Below are positions 28,046-33,250 of a DNA stretch of 33,250 nucleotides, piece by piece. The translations under genes were made by a program, and so were the position numbers. The stretch is taken from positions 1 to 33,250 of the forward strand of contig JAWLEC010000016.1 in assembly GCA_041686315.1 (NCBI GenBank), written 5' to 3'. The notes under the pieces are model-generated. The model was not told the origin of the DNA. It did not search any database and saw only the letters and a list, made by a program, of their open reading frames with translations. The stretch comes from Sva-07 sp041686315. Its GTDB lineage: Bacteria > Actinomycetota > Acidimicrobiia > Acidimicrobiales > Ilumatobacteraceae. How positions within the stretch are numbered: position 1 is the first letter of the stretch; every line of letters starts with the position of its first letter.

Positions 28046-28780
28046 TCACGGGCGCCCGTCCGGGGTGGGGTCGACCTCGATCGGTCGCCAGCGCTCGATC
28101 TCGTGGACCAGGTCGCCGACGAACGCGCCGATGAAGCGCTCGCCTTCACCGCCCGACGCACCTGCCGGATCTCCCAGTACACCCGACGGGCTCGTGGCCT
28201 TCACCCCCTGACGGCGAAGCTCCTCGACGGAGGTGTCGGCGCCCGGAGCGGCCCGCTCGAGCCGGACGAGGCCGGGGTCGATGGCGAGCATCAGCGACGT
28301 CTCGATCCGACCGGCGTGCAGGTCGGCCGGACCGCCGTCGCGCCGGCGGGGCCACGAGGGCCACCACGCCAGGACGCGCCGGCCTTCGGCGGTGAGCTGT
28401 TCGACGGCGGCCGTGACGGCGGCATGGTTGCCCCCGTGGCCGTTCACCAGGATGACCGCCGCAGCCCAGTCGGCGCTGCGCACCAGCTCGACCAGCACGG
28501 CCGTGGTGGTGGCCGTGCCGATCGACAGCGTTCCCGGGAACCCGGCGTGTTCGCCCGACGCCGTGACGCTCACGGTGGGGCCCACCATCAGGCCGTCGGT
28601 GTGATGGACCGCACGGGCCGCGAGTTCCTCGGCGACGAGGGTGTCGGTGTCCATCGGGAGGTGCGGGCCGTGTTGCTCCGTGGCCCCGACCGGGATCAAC
28701 AGCACCGGCGCGAGGGTGCCGTCGGCGGACCGGGTGGTCAGCCCGTCCACTTCGGTCCAGGTGGCGTCCCCCAACCGCAC
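28046..28780 (-). CDS. mftE: Mycofactocin system creatininase-family peptidase MftE
   Basis: A 244-residue creatininase-fold metal hydrolase. Metal ligands are visible as E35 and H37 with D44 in GATEQHGPHLPMDTDTLVA, the NGHGGNH block at 113-119, and H155/E160 in DLHAGRIETSLML. In mycofactocin maturation MftE cuts the modified peptide MftA to release the Val-Tyr-derived fragment. Creatininase homologues have other roles, but a following mftF gene makes mftE the best name. The GTG start at 28780 is 3 bp after the etfB stop, and mftF begins 10 bp after its own stop, so it lies inside the etf-mft operon. Confidence 0.85.
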   Translation of the reverse strand: MRLGDATWTEVDGLTTRSADGTLAPVLLIPVGATEQHGPHLPMDTDTLVAEELAARAVHHTDGLMVGPTVSVTASGEHAGFPGTLSIGTATTTAVLVELVRSADWAAAVILVNGHGGNHAAVTAAVEQLTAEGRRVLAWWPSWPRRRDGGPADLHAGRIETSLMLAIDPGLVRLERAAPGADTSVEELRRQGVKATSPSGVLGDPAGASGGEGERFIGAFVGDLVHEIERWRPIEVDPTPDGRP

Positions 28781-28783
28781 CGG

Positions 28784-29620
28784 TCAGTCCGAACCGCTCG
28801 GTGCGTCGTCGCGGTGCAGGTAGCCCCACTCGTGGAGCTGGTCGACGATGCGTCGTGCGGCGTCGGGCGGATCGAGAGTGATCACTTCGGCCCGCTCGTT
28901 GCCACCACCGACGTCGAGGATGCCGCGCACGCGCGACAACGTGTCGCCGGTGGGCGCCGGGAGCGAACGGGCGCGGGGCCGGTAGGGATGGATCTCCGTC
29001 TCGGGGAGCCGGCCGTGCGGCCCGGGAGCAACGGTCACCGGAGCCGACCTCGACGCGAGCGACGCAGCCAGCGATGCGCGGCGCAATCGGGCGACGGACC
29101 CCTCCACCGACAGCACGGCCGGTGTCGGGACGTCGAGCACTTCGCGGCGGCCGCCGTCGAGGCGGCGCACCACCCGGATCGGCCCCGACGCGTCGTCACC
29201 CGGGGTGGCACTGCCGGTGTCGACCGACACGAGGCCGAGCGCCTGTGCGGCACCGAGTTCGTCGGCGAGGAACGCCGGCACCGATCCCGTGCCGCGGTCG
29301 GGCGAGTAGTCGCCGCACACCACCACGTCGCACGACCGCAGGTGCGTCGCGAGGGCCGTGGCCACCGTGTGCGAGTCGAGTTCGGTGGATGCATCCACCC
29401 GGATCACGCTCTCGGAACCGACGGCGAGGGCGCTGCGCAGCACGGCGTCGGCGGCGGGCGGGCCGAGCGTGACGACGGTGACACCGGTCGAGCTGCTCTC
29501 GGCGAGCTGCAACGCCACCTCCAGCGCCGCTTCGTCGGCGGCGGACACCCCCGCCCACCGGCGGTCGGGGTCGATCTCGTTGTCGAGCGACACCCACTTC
29601 CAGCAGACGCCGACTCTCAC
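28784..29620 (-). CDS. Electron transfer flavoprotein beta subunit (EtfB/FixA-like)
   Basis: A 278-residue ETF beta-type protein. It starts VGVCWKWVSLDNEIDPDRRWAGVSAADEAALEVALQLAE and continues VTLGPPAADAVLRSALAVGSESVIRVD, CDVVVCGDYSPDRGTGSVPAFLADELG and VLSVEGSVARLRRASLAASL, the ordered blocks of EtfB/FixA that bind AMP or a second flavin. GTG 29620 gives this family start; the in-frame upstream part is not ETF-like. It forms the heterodimer with the EtfA product encoded at 31270. It follows fixX after 37 bp and precedes mftE by 3 bp. Sequence is divergent from housekeeping EtfB, as expected for an accessory ETF. Confidence 0.85.
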   Translation of the reverse strand: MRVGVCWKWVSLDNEIDPDRRWAGVSAADEAALEVALQLAESSSTGVTVVTLGPPAADAVLRSALAVGSESVIRVDASTELDSHTVATALATHLRSCDVVVCGDYSPDRGTGSVPAFLADELGAAQALGLVSVDTGSATPGDDASGPIRVVRRLDGGRREVLDVPTPAVLSVEGSVARLRRASLAASLASRSAPVTVAPGPHGRLPETEIHPYRPRARSLPAPTGDTLSRVRGILDVGGGNERAEVITLDPPDAARRIVDQLHEWGYLHRDDAPSGSD

Positions 29621-29657
29621 GGCACCACCGCCCGGTCGAGCACCGGCGCACTCGTGC

Positions 29658-29957
29658 TCACGTGCGCTTGAAGACGACGCCGTGGCCGCCCTCGGGGTAG
29701 GTCCAGGTGAGAGCACCCTCCTCGTTGCACACGAGGTAGCAGGTGCCGCACTCGAAGCACTGTTCGTAGTTGAAGAGGATGCCGCCGTCGCTGGTGGGCA
29801 CGAACAGCTTCGCCGGGCAGGCCACCACGCACGCCCGGGTGGAGCAGTCGCGACAGTGCGTGTCGTCGAGCGTGATGTGGGGGCGCTCGTGGACGTCGAA
29901 ACGAGTGGTGCCGATGAGGTCCTCGAACGACTGCTCGGGCCAGCGTTGCTCGGTCAT
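29658..29957 (-). CDS. FixX-like ferredoxin of the ETF-quinone oxidoreductase complex
   Basis: A 99-residue ferredoxin. Two cysteine groups are present: C35, C38, C43, C47 in CRDCSTRACVVACP, and C67, C70, C73, C77 in YEQCFECGTCYLVC. In FixX proteins the second group with the last Cys of the first bind one 4Fe-4S cluster; the first group here may bind a second or be partly structural. The protein passes electrons between the ETF and the FixC flavoprotein. ATG 29957 overlaps the fixC stop as ATGA, showing translational coupling. Confidence 0.9.
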   Translation of the reverse strand: MTEQRWPEQSFEDLIGTTRFDVHERPHITLDDTHCRDCSTRACVVACPAKLFVPTSDGGILFNYEQCFECGTCYLVCNEEGALTWTYPEGGHGVVFKRT

Positions 29958-31273
29958 CCGAAGCTCCTGATGCCGTCGATGGTGTCGCTCACGAGACTGC
30001 GCAGCTTCACGCCGGCACGTCGGCGCTCCTCGTTCAGGATGCGCCGGAGCCCGGGCTTGGGTGAGGGATTGTCGACGCGGAACATGCGCTCGACCGTATT
30101 GGCGATCATCTCCGGATACAGGTGCTGGACGCGGTCGGACAGCACGAGCGACGGCGCGCGGCGCAGCTTGCGGTGATCGTGGAGCACGAAGGTGTCCTCG
30201 AGGCGGCGGCGATATCCGGCGAGGCCGGCGGCGCTCGTGTCGCCGGCGGTCAGGGCTTGCGCCGCAGCTTCGCCGGCGTAGAGGCCGCTCGCCATCGCGA
30301 AGTTCACGCCCTCCAGGTACAGGCCCGCCGCCAGGCACATCGCCGCCGCGTCGCCGGCCACGAGCATGCCGTCGCCGGTCATCTTCGGCATCATCGACAG
30401 TCCGGCCTCGGGGATCAGGTGGGCGGAGTACTCCTTCACCTCACCGCCATCCACGAAGGGTGCGATGGCCGGATGGGCCTTGAGGTTGGCGATGATCTCC
30501 TCGGGTCGCAGTTGCTGCGCACCCAGCTTGCCGAGCTTGAGAACCACGCCGACGGCCAACGTCTCGAGGTTGGTGTACAAGAAGCCGCCACCGTTGACAC
30601 CGGAGGTGCCCCCGAGGATCTCGATGTCGACGCCCTCTCGGTCGCGGACACCGAAACGTTCGTCGATCACCTCCCTGGGCAGCGCGATCGTCTCTTTGAC
30701 CCCGAGGGTGTAGTTGTCGGCGTCGACCTCGCCGTAGAGGCCCGCCTCCTTGGCGAGGAAGCTGTTCACCCCGTCGCAGGCGATCACCATGCGGGCGCGC
30801 AGGTCACCGTCGGGTCGGTCGGTGGTGACGCCCGCCACCTGCCGTCGGCCGTCGGCGCCCTCGTCGTACAGCAGCCCCGTCGCCGTGGTGGAGCACAACA
30901 ATTGCGCTCCGTCGGCCTCCGCCTTGTCGGCGAGCCAATGGTCCCAGTCGGGTCGGTAGGCGGTGGCGCCGTTGTAGGGCGGGGCCCCCCAGGCGGCCGT
31001 GCGGAAGTCGACGGTGAGCGCCTGGGTGTCGGTCATCACCATGGTGGAGCGGCGCGTGATCCAGCGCTGGATCGGTGCCTCGGTCCACCACTCGGGATGG
31101 AGCTGGTCGAGGATGCGCGGGTACACGACCCCGCCGTACATGTTCTTCGAGCCCGGGAACGGGCCGCGCTCGAGCAGGATCACCGAGTGACCGGCGCGTG
31201 CCAGCACGGTGGCGGCCGCCGAACCCGCCGGTCCGGCACCGACCACCACGACGTCGACGTCGGGAGAGCTCAC
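29954..31273 (-). CDS. FixC-like FAD-dependent ETF:quinone oxidoreductase
   Basis: A 439-residue flavoprotein. The FAD-binding GAGPAG is at 12-17 with the acidic end of the second strand in VILLERGPFPGSKNMYGG, followed by MVIACDGVNSFLAKEAGLYG and the GD motif GDGMLVAGDAAAMCLAAGLYLEGVNFAMASG. The order and length match FixC and the flavin part of ETF-ubiquinone oxidoreductase, which moves electrons from ETF to the quinone pool at the membrane. GTG 31273 overlaps the etfA TGA as GTGA. With the adjoining ferredoxin it makes a full FixCX pair. Confidence 0.9.
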   Translation of the reverse strand: MSSPDVDVVVVGAGPAGSAAATVLARAGHSVILLERGPFPGSKNMYGGVVYPRILDQLHPEWWTEAPIQRWITRRSTMVMTDTQALTVDFRTAAWGAPPYNGATAYRPDWDHWLADKAEADGAQLLCSTTATGLLYDEGADGRRQVAGVTTDRPDGDLRARMVIACDGVNSFLAKEAGLYGEVDADNYTLGVKETIALPREVIDERFGVRDREGVDIEILGGTSGVNGGGFLYTNLETLAVGVVLKLGKLGAQQLRPEEIIANLKAHPAIAPFVDGGEVKEYSAHLIPEAGLSMMPKMTGDGMLVAGDAAAMCLAAGLYLEGVNFAMASGLYAGEAAAQALTAGDTSAAGLAGYRRRLEDTFVLHDHRKLRRAPSLVLSDRVQHLYPEMIANTVERMFRVDNPSPKPGLRRILNEERRRAGVKLRSLVSDTIDGIRSFG

Positions 31274-32217
31274 GACGCCATCTCGCCGTCGTCGGCGGAG
31301 AGCAGGGCCAGCAGTTCGTCGAGCGTGACATTCGCATCGCTGACCACGGCCAGATCCGACATGGCCATCATCGGGCAGTGCGGGTCGGTGTTGACGCTGA
31401 CGACATGGTCGGGGTGTCCGAGCCCGGCGGTGTGCTGCACGGCGCCGCTCACCCCGAACGAGAGGTACAGCGTCGGGTCGACGACCACGCCGGTGGTGCC
31501 GATCTGGCGGTCGTGGTGCACCCAGGCCCGGTCGGTGATGACCCGGGTGGCGCCCATCACCCCGCCGATCGACGCCGCGAAGCGATCGAGCCGGTCGAAG
31601 CGTTGCTCGGAGTCGAGGCCGGCGCCGCCACCCACGATGCGGTCGGCCTCGGCGAGATCCATCGTCTGCACGTCGGGACCGATCACCTCGACGACATGTG
31701 CATCGAGCGGTCGGTCGGCGGCCACGGGTGAACGGTCGTCGTGCTCGGCCGCGATGTCGTGGACCCGCACGGCGGGTGCAGTGTCGACGTGGTCGGCGCC
31801 GCGCACACCGGGCTGCAGCGTGGCGACGAACGGCCCGGCGGGTCGCTGCTCGTGCAGCTCGAGGCCACCGCGGCGAGCGACACGCACACGGTGGGTGCTG
31901 ATCTCCGTGGCACCGGCGAGCAGCGGTCGGTCGAGGGCGACGGCCATGCGCGGCGCGAGATCGCGCCCGTCGGGCGAGTTCGGCAGCACCAGCACGTCGT
32001 TGTCGTCGATGCCGGCGAACACGGACTGCAGCCGGTGGGCCCAGCGCGCCGGTTCCAGGTCGCCCAGTTCCACCAGCACGACCTCCGTGGCGATGCCGTC
32101 GACCGCTACGTCGGCGGTACCCGACCCGGCGATCACCACCCGTCCGCCGCACTCGGCGATGGCCTCGTCGGCTCCCGACGGGAGCACGCCGTCACGTACC
32201 GGTACCAGGGCAAGCAT
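31270..32217 (-). CDS. Electron transfer flavoprotein alpha subunit (EtfA/FixB-like)
   Basis: A 315-residue EtfA-type protein. The C-terminal FAD-binding domain is clear: RIVGGGAGLDS, GATRVITDRAWVHHDRQIGTTG (238-243 QIGTTG), LYLSFGVSGAVQH (257-262 SGAVQH) and VVSVNTDPHCPMMAMSDLAVVSD. The N-terminal part is shorter and more divergent, including VLVLPNSPDGRDLAPRMAVALDRPLLAGATEI. ATG 32217 is the first of the operon etfA-fixC-fixX-etfB-mftE-mftF, preceded 8 nt upstream by a TACGCT box. Expected role: accept electrons from a dedicated dehydrogenase or from reduced cofactor and pass them to FixCX. Confidence 0.88.
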   Translation of the reverse strand: MLALVPVRDGVLPSGADEAIAECGGRVVIAGSGTADVAVDGIATEVVLVELGDLEPARWAHRLQSVFAGIDDNDVLVLPNSPDGRDLAPRMAVALDRPLLAGATEISTHRVRVARRGGLELHEQRPAGPFVATLQPGVRGADHVDTAPAVRVHDIAAEHDDRSPVAADRPLDAHVVEVIGPDVQTMDLAEADRIVGGGAGLDSEQRFDRLDRFAASIGGVMGATRVITDRAWVHHDRQIGTTGVVVDPTLYLSFGVSGAVQHTAGLGHPDHVVSVNTDPHCPMMAMSDLAVVSDANVTLDELLALLSADDGEMAS

Positions 32218-32225
32218 CGCCCATC

Positions 32226-32231
32226 AGCGTA
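32226..32231 (-). promoter_or_regulatory. -10 box TACGCT for the etf-mft operon
   Basis: TACGCT on the minus strand ends 8 nt before ATG 32217. It lies between the SGNH-like remnant and etfA and is the only visible promoter for the six-gene operon. Confidence 0.45.
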
Positions 32232-32256
32232 CGGCCCGTCCTGCGGCCGTGCGCAA

Positions 32257-32463
32257 TCACGCCGGTTCGAGGATCCGATCGACCAGCTCGTCCGCGTGGC
32301 GCTGCACGAAGCCGTGGTACAGGTGGTCGCGGTCGTCCCGGACCAGCATCCCGTCGACGATCGCGTCACAGACCGGAGCACGGGGACAGACGTTGTCGTG
32401 GATCGTGGCCGTCCGGGCGGCCGGCGAGCAGGCTACGGCCTCCTCGAGTGCCCGCCACTCGAC
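32257..32463 (-). pseudogene. C-terminal remnant of an SGNH-domain (OafA-type) acyltransferase
   Basis: In one minus-strand frame, 68 codons read VEWRALEEAVA, IHDNVCPRAPVCDAIVDGML, VRDDRDHLYHGFV and ADELVDRIL before a stop. This resembles the end of SGNH domains fused to OafA-like acyltransferases, where a Cys-x(n)-Cys pair and a catalytic D-x-x-H (here RDDRDHL) occur. No start codon lies in this segment before the internal ATG of GML, and the same frame upstream runs through the DedA gene. It is therefore read as a truncated gene end; a short expressed ORF cannot be excluded. Its first 31 bases overlap the low-complexity DedA tail. Confidence 0.4.
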
Positions 32464-33188
32464 GAACGTGGTGTCGGTGGTGTCGGCGGTGCCGACGCGG
32501 CGCTGGTCGCCCTCTCCTGTGCGGGCATCTCGTCGACGGCAACGACCGGGAGGGCCTCCGTACGGCGGGTCCGGCGTTCCCTGCGCACCTCGCGTGCCCA
32601 GCGGACGAGTTCGACCACGCCGGTGATGCCGAGCGCCGTGCCGAACGCCAGCCAGAACGCCAGCGTGTGGTCGTCCTCGAACGCCTGCCCGAAGACGAAG
32701 CCGAGCACGGCCGCATAGGTGGCCCAGATCACCGCAGCCACGGCCACCCAGGCCGCGAACCAGGCGCGTGGCTGGCGTGTCACGCCCGACGAGATCGTGA
32801 GGATCGTGCGGCCGCCCGGGATGAACCGGGCGGTGATGAGCAGCAGGCCACCCCGCTTGCGGATCTGGCGTCCCGCCGCCTCGAGCCGTACGGCGCGTTC
32901 GGGCTTGCGTTCCGCCCAGCGGGTGACCCTGCCCTCGAAGCGGTGGCCGACCGTGTAGGCCAGGTTGTCGCCCAGGAAGGCGCCCGTGGCGCCGGCGAGG
33001 ATCACCAGTGCAAGCGTCTGGTTGCCGCTGCCGGCCGCCACGCCGCCGGCGATGACGCTGGTCTCGCTCGGCACCACCGGGAACACCGAGTCGAGCAGAG
33101 CCACGGCGAAGATGACGAGGAGGAACCACCAGTTCGACGAGAACTCGTCCAGCCAGTCGGTGACGTCGGTGATGATGCTGGCGAGCAT
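32433..33188 (-). CDS. DedA/SNARE-associated family membrane protein
   Basis: A 251-residue membrane protein with about five hydrophobic segments. The DedA signatures are visible: VFPVVPSETSVIAGGVAAG, GAFLGDNLAYTVGHRFEGR and GLLLITARFIPGGRTILTISSGVTR, the last with the conserved R-F-x-P-G-x-R. Bacterial DedA proteins move or flip phospholipids such as undecaprenyl phosphate. The C-terminal 50 residues (ERRTRRTEALP... to SSGGHSRRP) are low-complexity and read over the beginning of the SGNH-like remnant in another frame, so the true ancestral end may have been lost. ATG 33188 has a TAACGT box 9 nt upstream. Confidence 0.88.
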   Translation of the reverse strand: MLASIITDVTDWLDEFSSNWWFLLVIFAVALLDSVFPVVPSETSVIAGGVAAGSGNQTLALVILAGATGAFLGDNLAYTVGHRFEGRVTRWAERKPERAVRLEAAGRQIRKRGGLLLITARFIPGGRTILTISSGVTRQPRAWFAAWVAVAAVIWATYAAVLGFVFGQAFEDDHTLAFWLAFGTALGITGVVELVRWAREVRRERRTRRTEALPVVAVDEMPAQERATSAASAPPTPPTPRSSSGGHSRRP

Positions 33189-33197
33189 GCGGTGCTG

Positions 33198-33203
33198 ACG
33201 TTA
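33198..33203 (-). promoter_or_regulatory. -10 box TAACGT for the DedA gene
   Basis: TAACGT on the minus strand ends 9 nt before ATG 33188. It lies 8 bp after the end of the next upstream minus-strand reading frame. Confidence 0.4.
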
Positions 33204-33211
33204 GTGGTCAG

Positions 33212-33250
33212 TCACGCAGCCAGACGGTCGAACACGGTGGGATCGTCGAC
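33212..33250 (-). CDS. Possible C-terminal end of an unidentified gene entering from the right edge
   Basis: The last bases can be read on the minus strand as VDDPTVFDRLAA-stop (TGA at 33212-33214). Another frame, STIPPCSTVWLRD-stop, is also open. Both have GC-rich third positions, so the choice is a guess and no family can be named. Confidence 0.25.
   Translation of the reverse strand, partial: VDDPTVFDRLAA

Noticed and set aside
26041..33250. A mycofactocin precursor gene mftA (short peptide ending like DGMCGVY)
   Set aside because: I looked in the gaps around mftF, mftE and the etf genes and saw no such reading; the gaps inside the operon are too short to hold one. A systematic translated search would be needed to exclude it fully.

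Overview
The window is very GC-rich and densely coding. Many genes start with GTG, 4-bp GTGA/ATGA stop-start overlaps are common, and start codons often sit 6-8 nt after a TANNNT -10 box. Together with an F420-type luciferase-like oxidoreductase, mycofactocin genes (mftE, mftF), an Rpf/SLT-like cell-wall protein and menaquinone-style ETF chemistry, this points to an actinomycetote, most likely an Acidimicrobiia (Ilumatobacter-like) bacterium. That placement is an inference from gene content and style; no marker gene is present to prove it.

Layout. 1-5.0 kb: start of a sulfatase gene (minus, partial), an acyl-ACP thioesterase (minus), an N,N-dimethylformamidase-large-subunit-like protein (plus), a crotonase plus F420-dependent oxidoreductase pair (minus), and a gamma-glutamylcyclotransferase. 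5.0-13.0 kb: a polyamine uptake and catabolism locus. On the minus strand it runs class III aminotransferase - Lrp/AsnC regulator - potA-like ATPase - potB-like and potC-like permeases - potD-like lipoprotein - gamma-glutamylcyclotransferase; a gamma-aminobutyraldehyde-type aldehyde dehydrogenase is divergent on the plus strand. Import, transamination and aldehyde oxidation thus form a putrescine-to-GABA route with its own regulator. 13.1-20.8 kb: CPA-type cation/proton antiporter with a nucleotide-binding tail, an alpha/beta hydrolase-OsmC fusion with a DinB-like protein, a YihY membrane protein, uracil-DNA glycosylase, a D-cysteine desulfhydrase/ACC deaminase homologue and a 2OG-Fe(II) oxygenase. 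20.9-26.8 kb: a secreted SLT/Rpf-like protein with a degenerate LytM domain, a ROK kinase, a membrane acyltransferase, an alanine-racemase-like protein lacking the usual catalytic Tyr, and a DUF4395 membrane protein. 26.7-32.2 kb: one tight minus-strand operon etfA(fixB)-fixC-fixX-etfB(fixA)-mftE-mftF, i.e. a complete FixABCX/ETF-quinone oxidoreductase module fused in transcription to two mycofactocin maturation genes; mftA, B, C and D were not seen. 32.2-33.25 kb: a decayed SGNH-like C-terminal fragment, a DedA protein and the last codons of another gene.

The most unusual aspect is the DNA around the genes. There are at least six different short repeat families, nearly all at gene 3' ends. 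In many cases the repeat itself encodes the last residues and the stop codon of the gene: two unrelated proteins both end in RSDS(G/R)V-stop from the same hairpin, a 62-bp tandem repeat ends the cyclotransferase gene, a 14-bp x 8 array ends potA, a duplicated hairpin ends the antiporter gene, and a 27-bp x 3 array encodes the tails of two convergent proteins on opposite strands at once. No tRNA, rRNA, insertion sequence, prophage or CRISPR array was seen. No gene-free stretch exceeds 300 bases.
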